From contig OZ038453.1 of the NCBI GenBank assembly GCA_964036195.1, forward strand, positions 15,041,206 through 15,105,205: a stretch of DNA of 64,000 bases. Direction: 5' to 3'. The notes under the pieces are model-generated. The model saw nothing but the letters and a program-made list of their open reading frames with translations, searched no databases and was not told the DNA's origin. This document shows, in pieces, positions 21,021-32,599 of the stretch. Each line of letters opens with the position of its first letter. Within the stretch, counting starts at the first letter, position 1. The translations under genes were made by a program, and so were the position numbers. The DNA is from Sphaerolaimus hirsutus. Lineage: Eukaryota; Nematoda; Chromadorea; Monhysterida; Sphaerolaimidae.

Positions 21021-21761
21021 GCAGTAGCCGGAGGAACTTTTTACAAGCCGGAGACCCAAATTTTTATATTTCAAACTAAATTTATAATTTAACTTTATAT
21101 GAACCCGAAAATTCATTATCACACTAAATCTCAAAATGCAACAGTTGTTTGACGAAAAAAGTTCAATATATCATTTTCGCATTGGAATCAGACTTTAATG
21201 ACTAATATTTAATGATGATGAATTGGAAAACGTTCTTGAAATGTGCATGCATTTCAAAAGCTCCGTATATTTATCACCTCTTAATTATAGAATTACACGT
21301 AGATACGACTTATTGCAACTTGGCAGCCGCCCAACCTGTTTGAAATCGCTATAAATATTAACAAAATAGGTCAAAAATAGGAAAATAACAGACGAAAATA
21401 GCGATTGTTAAGGTGAAATTGGCAAAATTTAGCCAATTGTAGTGATTTTGAGTTAAAATTCGGACTTTCACTCTGGTTCATAGAATACGCAACCGGTGAC
21501 TTGGACGTGAGCCAAGTTACCATAAATGACCCGATCCGATTTACAGTAACCCAAAATTGGCGGTCAATTCAAATTCATGTAATTAAAATCGAAAGTCATG
21601 TAAAATGCCCTGTAAAATGGCAAACTTCGAGTACCTACCCCCAGGAACATAAGGCGCGCTATTTCAGGCGCTCACTTGCGTGTCGCCGTACCTTGCGTCT
21701 TGATTTGATTCGGGTCGGATTTGTAGCGACACCTTTTTTCGGGTACCCGAAACATGGATCG
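21021..21761. other. Unassigned sequence with short repeat fragments
   Basis: A TTGGCAGCC fragment of the 3618/14455 repeat lies near 21320. A C-family TGTAAAATGCCCTGTAAAATGG fragment lies near 21598. No gene is seen. Confidence 0.35.
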
Positions 21762-22012
21762 TGAACGATGTATACTCCAGTGACTTTACACCTTGCACGC
21801 GTGGTTCACGTTGGAACAGTGTCAAAGGTATTTAACTCGCGCAATATTCATAAGAAGTTTGGAAAATTCAAAGCAGTTATAATCGTATGGGTTTATGTAT
21901 TCACAACAACGAATTTGTCATCATTTACAAAGATCGCATGCTTTCAGTATCATTGGCACATTTCCAACGGAGACATAAATCAGTGAGAGTGTAGAGTATC
22001 AAGTCCGCCAAG
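21762..22012. repeat. GTATACTCC dispersed repeat, copy 1
   Basis: It shares, with the copy at 38806-38992, GTATACTCC, GGTTCACGTTGG, CATTGGCACATTTCCAAC and GAGACATAAAT..GTG..AGAGTATCA. A fragment recurs at 43590-43650. Ends resemble the GCGGAC family (CCGCC/GGCGG next to GTATAC). Confidence 0.55.
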
Positions 22013-22214
22013 TCTATCGGGAAATTTTATCGGTGAATGTCATTTTGCCCAATTTGTTTTTGCGTTGTACGAGATCGTGCCAATTTTAACTTTTTTCAGC
22101 GGTCCATATTCGATAAAATTAAGCCACTTTCACATCTGGGTGTTTATTTTTACCTAGATGTCACATCGCATAATTGGTTGAACATTGTTGCAACAATTCA
22201 ACTTTCGATTCTGG

Positions 22215-22340
22215 TGCACGCAAGGGCCCTGTAAAATGTCAAATTCCATGCAAGACGCCAAGAGTCATGTGTAGTATTTGATTGAATGTAGTAATTCAAT
22301 CAAATACTACACATGTAAAATTTCCTGTAAAATATTTAAG
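22215..22340. repeat. C-family fragment with perfect hairpin
   Basis: C-family units (CCTGTAAAATGTCAAATTCC) surround a perfect inverted repeat. The arms are 22266-22287 and 22294-22315, each 22 bases and exactly complementary, around a six-base loop GTAGTA. Confidence 0.7.
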
Positions 22341-22396
22341 AAAAATTTACCGCTCATTTGACCATAATTGATAGGCAAAACGTCCCGCCTCACAGT

Positions 22397-23411
22397 CAGG
22401 GTTGGTTTTATAAAAATCATTTGTATACAAATTGTATAAAAATGTATTTTATTTTTATTTTATTCTTGTTTCATTTTATTTTATTTTATTCCAAAATAAT
22501 AATAAAATAATAAAATGGACCATTTTACAAAAATTTTACAAAAATTTTCACAGAAATTTTACAAAAAATCAGAATCTTGCATTCAAGGTCAGAAAAATGT
22601 GTAAATTAGACCTAAACATGAAAAACGTGTGACAAATTTATTCATTACTTTGCAAAAGTTGCATGTAGTATGTATTGTTAGCTAGTTGCAAGTGTTAAGT
22701 TACAAGTATCGATAAGAATGGTTTGCATTTTCAGTAGAAGGATTACTGGAGTGTGCTGGGCGCATTTGTAAAACATCATGCAAAGTGTCAATTGTCATGA
22801 CAAATGTAGTAAAGAGTCAATTGGCATCTCAAATGTCAAGCAAAGTATAATTGTCATGACAAATGTCATGCAGAGTGTAAATTGTGTATCTGAATCTTAT
22901 GTTTTGGTATCCAAACCTTATATTTTGGTATCCAAATTTTATGTTTTTGTATCCAAATGTTCACATAAGATTTGGTTACAAAACCAACAAGATTTGGATA
23001 CAAAAGATAAGATTTGGATACAATTTGCTTTACAGTTTCCACTTTTATTTATATTTGTCATGACAATTGACACTTTACTTAACATTTTCATGAAAATTGA
23101 CACTTTCCATTCCATTTCATGTGACATTTTGACACTTTACATGGCTTGGGACTGCCCCAGCTCCGCGAATGAACAGGTTGAACTATAAACAACAGAAAAA
23201 ATTTTTTACAAAAAATATGAATTTTTATACAATTTTTACAAAAATATGAATTTGTATACAATTTTACACAAATTTTACAAAAATTTGAATTTTTATACAA
23301 TTTTTATTTTTATTTTGAAATTTTCCATTTTATTTGCTTTTATTTTATTCTTCAATTTTCCATTTTATTTTTATTTTATTTTTATTCTTTTCTGAGATTT
23401 TGCCAACCCTG
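22397..23411. mobile_element. CAGGGTTGG hAT-like element with embedded C-family repeat
   Basis: The ends are CAGGGTTGGTTTTATAAAAA and TTTTGCCAACCCTG, with 8-bp TSD CTCACAGT / CTCACGGT (7 of 8). The arms are arrays of TTTTATTTTATT and ACAAAAATTTTACAAAAA. A C-family foldback (about 22756-23159) sits in the middle. The same composite recurs, left-truncated, at 48575-49122. A related copy without it is at 61871-62023. Confidence 0.85.
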
Positions 23412-23991
23412 CTCACGGTAAAAACCCCAATTTTGGACAATTAAAAAAAATCTGAAATTGAGTTTTTAATTTTTTTCTATATTTTTCCAACCCTAGTCAG
23501 AAGCAACTATTCTGCGGATTATTTATTTATTTATTACCTACACACAGACAAAAACTGTGCAACTGTTATGGTGTTTATTCTACAGTCATATGAAAAACAT
23601 TTAATAGAATTTTATGTTTGTTTGAATAACATAAAATACACATCACAAAACCGTGAGCTCTACAGTAGTAGTACAGTAAGATATTGGTTCGTTATTTGAA
23701 AGTCCTAGATTAAAAATGTCTGCAACCTTGATTTGCACTTTTATGTATGTTTGTGGGTTTGGTGAATTCAATTTTCTGTATCATACAATCCACATACAGT
23801 TGTAACCAGGGTGTCAAACCCTGAAAATGTCATGTTTCCATCATTTTTTTTGTTTTCACAAATTTCTAATAAAATTGTTATCTTTTAATTAACTTGCTGT
23901 TTAGAAGAGTGCTAGATGTCTACCAAAACCAGATGCCAACCCAAAAAACTGGGGATATCATGTCAATTGACAAATCTCATTTTACTTACTG
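23412..23991. other. Unassigned sequence
   Basis: No gene, TIR or array that I can support is seen between the two hAT-like copies. Confidence 0.35.
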
Positions 23992-24496
23992 CAGGGTTCT
24001 CCAGGATTTTGGCCCTCGCGGGGGCTGGATAGATAGCAAATCGCTCCTCCGGAGGGATAGATAGCTGAAAAAATTTTCTGGTGGGGCGGGGCTCGCGGTG
24101 GCAAAATATATAGGCTTTTCAGTGCATAGAAGGCCGAAAGGGGAAAAAATCGCTAATAATCAGTTAAAAGTGGCCAAAAGTAGGTTTAAAATGGCTAAAA
24201 ACAGGCATATAACCATGCATATAACCGGAGAGCAAGATTTTGAAGGTGATAAACTATAAAAAGGTGCAAAAATTAGTGATTTTGAGCGAAAATTGGGGCA
24301 AAATTTTCTCAAAAACCACTCCAGATAGATAGATAGCTGAGCGATTTGGGGGGGGGGGGGTCTTTGGGGGTAGTAGGCAAAAATTTTGCCTCGGGATAGA
24401 TAGATAGCTGAGCGGCCTCCGGGATAGATAGATAGCTGGCGGATTTGGGGGGGGGGCAGCCCCCCCCCCCCAGCCCCCCCCCCTAGGAGACCCCTG
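23992..24496. mobile_element. CAGGGGT hAT-like element, intact
   Basis: The ends CAGGGTTCTCCAGG and AGGAGACCCCTG are flanked by the perfect 8-bp TSD ACTTACTG (23984-23991 and 24497-24504). TAGATAGATAG tracts, G/C runs and the A-rich TAAAAATGG..array place it in the family of 7589-8103. Confidence 0.92.
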
Positions 24497-24504
24497 ACTT
24501 ACTG

Positions 24505-25265
24505 TGAGATTATTTCTACTCTCATTATATTAAACATCAGTCCTGTACAACTACAAAACTCACCCTTGAAAATAGCTGAAATTTGAGTTGTGCAAAACTA
24601 ATGAGTTTATTGGAACTTGATGCAGTGACAGTACCATGGCATGGGTTTTGAGCAATTTGAGTCAAACCTGTGTGCATTTACATGACTTTGATTTTCATTG
24701 AAATAATCTCAACAAAACCCCCAATGTGTTCATGTACAAATCAGATATAGGTATTTACTTCTGTTAAAAGAGTTATGACAAGTTGTGTCAATGTAACAAG
24801 ATTTTTTTTATTTTTTTTTATTTATACCCTGGATTTCATTTTATAAAAATGTATCACAGCATTTTTCACTATTTGTTCTTTCTGTAAATATTTAATGAAT
24901 TTAGTCATACAGAAGGTACATATTTCAGTCCAAATTCCTACATTCAAGTATAAATGCAACACTGCATTTTGGCCATAAATGCATATTGTATGTATCACAT
25001 TTCCAGGTGGGAGTGTAGTGTTCTGCTTCTGAGACTGTTTGCTAATGTATGTAAGTTGCAGTGCAGTGCATTATTTTGAGTTTCATGTATTTACATTTTT
25101 TGATGATTTTCAATGCATTTTTTTCCTTTTTTTTAAAGTTGGTACTTCAGCTTGATTATACACAAGCATCATTAATGTTTATGTAAAGTGTAACCCACAT
25201 CACCTATCCATATCATCACAATGCTTCATACTTGGTCAACTCTATATAATTTTGCAAGGTGCACT
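24505..25265. other. Unassigned AT-rich sequence
   Basis: No coding frame, repeat end or RNA motif is recognised in this stretch. Confidence 0.35.
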
Positions 25266-25460
25266 AGGTAAATGTTGTGAGTGAAGCATTGATGGAGTGT
25301 CGCAATGGCGCTGGCGCCATTCTAAAGCGCTGCGCCATTGGCGCCAGACACGTGGTGCCCGTTTTGGCCTTGGCGCGTCGTGCACTTTTCCGTGGCGCCA
25401 TAGCACCCATTTTCCTGGCGCTTTTCCAGCACGTCACATTTGTGTGAAGAGGGCACTTCA
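25266..25460. repeat. TAGTGATG-family (GGCGCC) fragment
   Basis: TTGATGGAGTGTCGCAATGG is followed by GGCGCTGGCGCCATT and further GGCGCC blocks, as in the TAGTGATG family. Termini are altered and no TSD was found. Confidence 0.5.
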
Positions 25461-26011
25461 CGCATAAAGTACATCACGTTCACGAGTTTCGTGCAGAACT
25501 TTCGGAACACCCCAAATTTGGAAGGAAAGCCAAACTATAGTTACCCATAGTGCACTTCAGTCGGGAAAGTATCATGTTTGCATACACGGAAATAATGGTT
25601 CACAGCGCGGCAACAGTACAAATGACGGAATGACGTGGGAAACGCTAAAGTAGGGCTTTGTTGAGGATATGTTTTGCTGTAAAAAATTGCCGGCAACTTT
25701 TGGCAGCTTGCCAGACCTCAGTGTTAATGATATCCAAATTCGATTTTTGACGTACAAAAATTCCTAAGATACTCATCTACTTCTTCAAACCGCAAATTGC
25801 GAGTATTTCATTTTGGACACGGAAACATGATACTGTAAATGGCTGAAATGTAGAAAGATACTCATACAAGCTAAGTGCAGTAGAGATATTTGGTTTCGAA
25901 ATTTGTGATGCGCAGAATTATATTCAAAGGATAAATTTACAGCGCTGTGAACATTGACAAAACCTTTTTGGAATCTAGAAATTTGGACATAGGTATATAA
26001 ACTTACTTGTG
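25461..26011. other. Unassigned sequence
   Basis: I see nothing that can be supported as a gene or element. Confidence 0.3.
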
Positions 26012-26234
26012 GTATATGCGACGGACATCACACTTAGTATAAAAACCTACCAACCTACCATAATCCATCTGAATAATGAACCAAAACTTTTACATTTTTT
26101 CATCAAAAACATTTTTTCATCATAATATTTCGTTTTTACTATGAAATAATAAATTGCGAAATTTATCAACAAAAAAATTAATAAAATTATGGTAGGTTTT
26201 CATACTAGGTAGGTGTGCGGTCCGCCGAGTATAC
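26012..26234. mobile_element. GCGGAC foldback element, copy 1
   Basis: Near-palindrome: GTATATGCGACGGACATCAC at the left and GGTCCGCCGAGTATAC at the right. Inner arms carry CACTTAGTATAAAAACCTACC and its complement, then an AT core. Like copies at 41952, 46795 and 47432, it ends in TATAC and may use TA targets. Confidence 0.75.
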
Positions 26235-26693
26235 CTTAAAAAAATATTTATATGAGGTAACAAAACCTCAAATATTTATTTCAATACCCCAATATTAATG
26301 TACATTTATACAGCGCAATGTGACGTATTTTATCGTAAATGAGTAATGCCTCGCTTTGGAGACAATCCCTATGATTGATTGTAATATCTACTTTTTAGTG
26401 ACGTCATTTTATATGTACATGCATATTGTCTGTACTGTATATGTACATCCATGACGTAATCGCTTAAGAATCATTTTTTTTACTCTTTTTCTATGGCGCT
26501 TTTGGCACTTTTATCCCGCTTTATCATAGTTTCGAGGATGCAACTCGAGGGATTTTGAATCATGCAAAAAGCGAGCAGGGCAGTTTGTAAAATTCCCTGT
26601 AAAATGTCCAATGTCATGCAAAGTGTCAAAGGTCATTTAAAATGCTCTTTAAGAATGAAAACTGTTTGCCAGTTTACAGGGTATTTTACATTA
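26235..26693. other. Unassigned sequence with C-family fragment
   Basis: Bases 26588-26640 contain CCCTGTAAAATGTCC / CATGCAAAGTGTC units of the C family. The remainder is unassigned. Confidence 0.35.
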
Positions 26694-26701
26694 CTTTTGA
26701 C

Positions 26702-26895
26702 TAGTGATGGAATGGCGCCACGGCGCAGGCGTCATTTGATGGCGCCGCGCCATGACGCCACTGGCGCTTAGCGCGACTTTCTGTGATGCCAAAGGCCCAT
26801 TGGTGCTTGGCGCTATTTTCCCGTGGCGCCACCTTTCCGATTGGCGCCACTGGCGCTTGGCGCTTGGGGCTTTTTCTGGCACTTTTACATCAATG
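26702..26895. mobile_element. TAGTGATG hAT-like element (GGCGCC arrays)
   Basis: It begins TAGTGATGGAATGGCGCC and ends TTTTACATCAATG, with perfect 8-bp TSD CTTTTGAC (26694-26701 and 26896-26903). The body is an array of GGCGCC-centred units. The right terminus has drifted from the expected CATCACTA, but the TSD fixes the boundary. Confidence 0.85.
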
Positions 26896-27057
26896 CTTTT
26901 GACAAACATTGCATAACATTTGAAGGGATTTTACAGCTTGTGGGAGTGGCACCTGGTGCCAATTCTACGATCGGAAATGTAAAAAGGTGCGAAAAAATAT
27001 TTCTACCTTTACAGTGTTGGGTTGTTAGAATATCAGTTTAAGATAGGTATATATTTA

Positions 27058-27239
27058 CCGTATTTCCTCGAAATAGCCCCGGGGGTGATTGTTTCAGAGT
27101 GAGAATTTTGAGGGGGTATTTCGAGGGGGGGGGGGGCTAATAAATTCATAGTGTCCATTTTGAGGGGGAGGGGTATTTCGAGGGGGGGCTAATAAATTCA
27201 TAGTGTCCATTTTGAGGGGGGTATTTCGAGGAAATACGG
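27058..27239. mobile_element. MITE, CCGTATTTCCTCGAA family
   Basis: CCGTATTTCCTCGAAATAGC and TTTCGAGGAAATACGG are flanked by TA on both sides. An internal duplication of CTAATAAATTCATAGTGTCC gives it two right-arm-like segments. Confidence 0.85.
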
Positions 27240-27449
27240 TATGCACATTTTTTAAGAACAACCACGTTCGATTTTATTGTTTCAATTCCAAATGTGCTCT
27301 CAATTTAAACAGCAACTTCTTTGCTAACCAAAAGTTGATTAGGTACAGAAAAAGTGACAGTTTAAAAACGGTTCCGAAAATCTCATGAAACATGACAGCG
27401 CCCGAGTGCTGCGCACGGTATATATTTCGCAAGCATTTGTGACGTCAAT

Positions 27450-28310
27450 ATAAAATGTGTTTACCGTATTTTTTGGAATACAAATTTCTGCAGTTGAGCC
27501 CCGTATGGCTCGGAGCCGTTTTTCGAATCAAATTTTGAATCACAGCTTCATAAGTTTTTTTATCAAGTCAACGAGTCGAGTCGGCAAAAATCGAGTGTCG
27601 TGTAGGATTAAAAAATGGGTGATTTTAAGGAATATACCTAATTAAATATATTTGGTCTCAGAAAATCTGTCAAAAAACACAGGAAAACATAAATATATAA
27701 ATATTACATTTTTTTATAAAATTCAACATACCGTATTACCTCGAAATACCCCCAGGGGGTTTATTATTTCGCCAGCAAAATTTGAGGGGGGGATAATTCG
27801 AGGGGGGGGTTTATTCAAGGGGGGGGTCTATTATTTCGCCAGAAATTTTCAGAAATTCCGCATACTCAGACGTAGAAAAATCAAGCGTTTACATAGACGT
27901 ATATGTGTTTTTAGGCATTAATAACTGTATATACACATAAACCCTTACCTAACGTCACTCAATCATCAGTCTTAACGTGTGTTCTGACTTTACAGATCAC
28001 AAACTGCGGTATTTGTCATGTACGTTCTCTTTACACTCAATTTTAGGGGGGGTATTTCGAGGGGGGGGTTATTATTTCCTCAGCCGAAATTTAGGGGGGG
28101 TATTTCGAGGGGGGGGGTTAATTCAAGGGGGGGGATAATTCGAGGTAATACGGTAAGTTTTTCTATGCAAGTCTCGAGTCACACCTTTCAGTGGTTTAGA
28201 GGAGTCGAGTGACTCGAGTTTCCTAATGCGTTATTTGTCTCGAGTGGCAAGTCGAGTCGAGTCGAGTCAAGTTGTATTTCTCATTTGCAATTGCTAAAAT
28301 ACCACATGAC
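27450..28310. repeat. GACTCGAG-array element split by MITE
   Basis: On both sides of the MITE at 27731-28153 there are arrays of GAGTCGAGTCG (about 27567-27600, and 28168-28272). They look like the two subterminal arms of one hAT-like element. Termini were not fixed. Confidence 0.5.
27731..28153. mobile_element. MITE, CCGTATTACCTCGAA variant
   Basis: The TIRs CCGTATTACCTCGAAATACC and TTCGAGGTAATACGG differ from the standard family by the same TTACC/GGTAA change in both arms. TA flanks both ends. The core (ATATACACATAAACCCTT, AACGTCACTCAATCATC) matches 53748-54072. Confidence 0.85.
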
Positions 28311-28319
28311 TAAGGGTGT

Positions 28320-28800
28320 CATGTTAAGTGGCAAACTTTAGGCAACTCCTTTTTTAGACAGTGGTTTTTGCAACTTAACAAACTGTGGAAAAGTGCTAGT
28401 AAATATGCAGTATTTAGATATAGATTATTCCGTAAAATGTTTTGGGGAATAATCAGTAAAATACGGTATGCTACGTACTGCCGAAAATGTTGCACCCGGG
28501 CATTTGTTTCGGTTCCAGAGACAAGATGCATATTCTGAGACATGGGCGGGGTGTCGTTGTTTTGCATGTGAATTACAAACTAATGTGAATTGATAACTTT
28601 GTTATAGTGGTGGGAAAAGCATAATTTTCTGATAACCCAGTAAAGTGTCAAATTCCCTGTAAAATGTCATGCAAAGTGTCAAAAGTCATGTAAAATGTCA
28701 TGTAAAATGCACTGAAAAATGCCCTGTAAAGTATCAAATGTCATGCAAATTGTTAAAAGTAATGCAAAATGTCCTGTAAATAAGATGGCAAATGAGGTGA
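28320..28800. other. Unassigned sequence, then C-family fragment
   Basis: Bases 28638-28790 are C-family units (AAAGTGTCAAATTCCCTGTA and relatives) in one orientation only. The rest is unassigned. Confidence 0.45.
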
Positions 28801-28904
28801 AATAAAGGATTCCTTTGTGCAGTAAAGGATTCCTTTGTGCAACTCTAGAACACTTTTTATGTTCCAGCACCAAGCGGGGAATGATGCTTGCGCCAGTTGT
28901 TGAC

Positions 28905-29842
28905 TAGTGATGTTAAAGGCACCGGGAAAAATGGCACCGCACCGCACCGGCACCTTTGCCAACACATGAAAAGGGCACCTGGCACCCTGGGGCACCGGCC
29001 AGAAAATGGCACCGCACCGCACCGGCACAGGTGCCTTTTGGAAAAAATGGCACCGGCACCAAAGGGCACTGGCGGGTTGCCGGTGCTAGCACCGAAAGGC
29101 ACCGCACCGGGCTGGAATTTCTGAAGTAAATATCAGGCAGTTTCTTAGTGGTCTCACCTTTGGAAGTGCACATTTCCATGAATTTTCAACCGATTTTGAT
29201 GTTTGAGCACTAAAAATGATCAGAATGATGTGGCAATCAGTTTTATGAAGCAATTACAATGATTACAAATGAAAGATAAAATATTTAATTCACTGCAATG
29301 TGCCATAGCCACTATTGTCTACTGATCGGAGTCGTTGCTGTACAGAGAATGGAACTATCTCTGTCATAAACTGACAACAAATTTTGAACAAACAAGTAAG
29401 ATAAATATAAAATATAAAAATGATTTTAAATTCAACAAAATTTTAGATTCGTTCATCAGATCAGGTATCGGGTATAATGGATTTCACAGCAGGTATATTT
29501 ATTTGATGGGAGGTATACAAAATAGACAAAAATGGTTGGGTAAATATATTGCTGTTTTTTGAAATATGAATATGCACATACTATGGACAAAATTGCACAG
29601 CACATGAAGCCTTGGCTGGTGCCTTTCCCGGTGCCTTTTACTTGGCCCTGGTCCTAGCACCTTTGGCGCCGGCAAAAAAATGGCACCGCACCGCACCAGC
29701 ACCGGTGCTATTCTGAAAAAAAATGGCACCAGCACCAGCATGGCACCCCTGAAGATTGCAATGGCACCGCACCAGCACCGGTGCTGGTGCCCTTCGGTGC
29801 CCAGCACCGTAGCACCGGTGCCCCGGTGCCTTTACATCACTA
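28905..29842. mobile_element. TAGTGATG hAT-like element with GGCACC arrays
   Basis: The TIRs TAGTGATGTTAAAGGCACCG and GGTGCCTTTACATCACTA are flanked by the perfect 8-bp TSD TTGTTGAC (28897-28904 and 29843-29850). Both subterminal regions (about 28915-29115 and 29610-29830) are arrays of GGCACCGCACCGCACC. The TIR is shared with the GGCGCC-array copies, but the array motif differs. The middle 500 bases have no recognised ORF. Confidence 0.92.
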
Positions 29843-29931
29843 TTGTTGACAGACTGTTTCAATGATGGTGCCATGTCGTTATTACCATTGCTATTATATT
29901 TTACTTGTAATCTTCCCAACTATTTAAATAC

Positions 29932-30157
29932 CTGGTGCCGGTTCCGCAAGTGGAAAAGTTAAGAGTTAAAACTTAAGAGTTGAGTAAAAGTATAAATGAT
30001 AAGTTAAGAGTAAAGTTAAAAGTTAAGAGTTGAGTAAAATCATTTGTCGTTTTACTCAACTCTTAACTCTTAACTTTACTCATAACTTGTCATTTGTCAT
30101 TTTACTCAACTCTTAAGTTTTAACTCTTAACTTTTCCACTTGCGGAACTGGCCCCTG
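29932..30157. mobile_element. Foldback element with TTAAGAGT arms
   Basis: CTGGTGCCGGTTCCGCAAGT and its near-complement ending GGAACTGGCCCCTG enclose two arms of about 95 bases built from TTAAGAGTTAAAA / GTTGAGTAAAA units. The whole element can fold into a single hairpin. Related ends occur near 44.6, 51.5 and 62.76 kb. Confidence 0.75.
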
Positions 30158-31830
30158 TTCATATAAAATCAGTTGTATTTTTGTTACGGTTTGTAAATGG
30201 TCGCCGATATAATTGACTTTTGTAAATATAACACTGATTGTTAATGTATAAATGCGGAAAATTCATTCAAAAGCGTTAAAATTTCTCCAAAAATAGTAAA
30301 CTTTTCCGCCGCCCACGCGGCCGAGCGATTGTCACTTCACAAAACCCTATTTTTATCTGCCCCACTTTATCCATTGTATTCCAGCATGAAGCCGCATGAA
30401 ATTTGCACTGCGTGGAGCAAGTTCAAATTTCATATTTCGCTTTCACAGTAAAAATAAATAAATACAAGCACCCGTGCAAGCGATTCGCAAACTAGCCAAT
30501 TGGTTGAACAAAATTTCTTTTTTCTGTTTTTTCTTTTAGTTGACGGGTGGTTTTGCGTCATCCGCACACACTGGCCGACATTTGAAAGTCAAAACTTTCG
30601 CCCCATAAATCTTGCCGCGCTGAAGTCAAATACGCGTCGCAAGTTCCTGGTGCAGCGACACTTTTTGTACTCATTGGTTTATTAAAAGTGTCTGTCTTTA
30701 TGTGTGTCTGTGTGTGTATACTTGGCGGACCGCAAAGTATGCGTCCAAAATTACTTAGGTACATTATGTCTTGGTCGATAACGCGCTACAGAATACTTAT
30801 GCACGCACTGTCACAAAAATATAAAAATATTTTCAAAAGATAAATGCGGAGCCGCGTCACACACGCGAAGCATGTGATTTCCTGAAACGTTTTTTCTTCC
30901 CTTTTTGGAACACTTACACAATACCATCACATACTGAATAAATGCGTTTATGTAATTTGTATCCATAAATAGTGTGCAAAGCCAATGACAGTAAAATGCT
31001 AGTAAAATGCAAGCAGGTTGACGTAATGTTATGCTTAGGAGACACCTGTTTTCATTTAGTAGAACAATTGTTGGTTTTAGCAAATATCCAAACTTGTGTT
31101 TCCTTACGCCATATGTTTGAAAAAATGTAATTGCCAAATTTTGTTTTACTAATTTATGCGTCAATATTTTCTGTCGAGTGCCGAACTTTCGCTACAAGAC
31201 ACGATTTTCTAGAGAAAAAAGTTTCCACAAAACATCGACATCTGAAACTTTTTTCTGTAAGTCACTGCAAAACCGCAGAGAACCTTCCCCTCTAAATACG
31301 CGGCAAAATCTTACATGTCAATCTCCAAACATTTGTCGAGATGCCGGAAATCATAAGACATTGCCTTAATAATGCATTTTACGGGCACTTAAATAACTCA
31401 CAGCTGGCGCAAAACTTTTACTTTTACCTGTCAAAATTAAGCACTTATTTTGTAGTGTCATCCTGTCTCGTGATCTGAAATTATCTAACTTCCTTTCAGC
31501 TAGGAAGTAAAATAGCATTTGTTTTTATTATATTGTTTTTTTTTGTGGGATGAAGGCAAGGTTCTAAGTTAGGTAGATACATGTACACACCTCTATTTTT
31601 ATTATACCTATTTTTTCTATCAGACATACTGAACGTTGATTTTGTATCATTTTAATAGTTGCTGAACCCATGAAGAACAATAATCCCCAAAAATATGCTG
31701 AAGTATTTACTTCAATGAATTTAATCGCACATACATACTATAATTATACATACCTTTTATAACAACAATATGTGTATGATGGTCTGTTGGGTGTACTTAT
31801 GATTATTTGGATATACTGCAGGAGGCTTGC
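30158..31830. other. Unassigned intergenic sequence
   Basis: A GCGGAC-family fragment (TATACTTGGCGGACCGCAAAG) lies near 30717, followed by TGTCTTGGTCGATAACGCGC, which recurs inverted near 49445. No gene is recognised in the rest. Confidence 0.35.
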
Positions 31831-31831
31831 C

Positions 31832-32010
31832 TAGACCCTGAAAATGTCAAATGGAAAAAACCCTGTCAAAAGTCACATATGATTACCTGTAAAATAGCAA
31901 ACTCATTTGCCAATTTGTTAAAACTAATTTGCCATATTTCAGGGCATTTTACATTACTTTTGACACTTTGCATGATACATATTTGACATTTTTCAGGGTC
32001 TGAAGTGGCA
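31832..32010. repeat. C-family foldback, diverged
   Basis: CCTAGACCCTGAAAATGTC at the left and GACATTTTTCAGGGTCTG at the right form inverted arms. TGTAAAAT / ATTTTACA units lie between them. Outer ends are eroded. Confidence 0.6.
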
Positions 32011-32447
32011 CCAGACCAAACAACAACAAAATGTTTGTGTTTGCTACCTTCTCCCAAATGTTTACTAAAATAGCTTTGAGAGCTTGAATATCTTGATGAA
32101 TATTGTGTAAGATATTTGCTGACAATTAGGAGACAGATATGATGCCAATACAATACAACATCACAATACTCATGGACAGCAAGTGCAGATAGAGGGTTTG
32201 AAAAATTGTTGTGGAGAATTGATTAAAATATATATATTTATATATATAAAAATAAATTTAGAAACAAGATCATGTGAAATATATTGTTGTCTCTTTATAA
32301 TCATAGTAGGTATTTGAGATGGCAATTTCAATTTTTTTTGTATTCTGATCAATTTGCTAATGTGCTCAAGACTTAACTTTTCTTGTAATTTTCTAATTAG
32401 ATTGACTAATTTCCTTAATTAGTTATGTGCCAAATTGTATCCAAGTA
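32011..32447. other. Unassigned AT-rich sequence
   Basis: A short TATATA run occurs near 32230. No gene or element boundary is seen. Confidence 0.3.
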
Positions 32448-32599
32448 TGGGCCCACAAACACTAGTTGACATCTTAAACTCGTGTCAATAGAATGTGAAC
32501 TACATAACCCGAAAATATTTTAAGAACATCACACTTATTAACAGAAACAATGAAAATGAAGTGCCGCAATATGAAATATACTAGGTATGCTCTATCTCA

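Noticed and set aside
32230..32265. TATATA run as a promoter
   Set aside because: It is a low-complexity AT stretch with no gene downstream on either strand.
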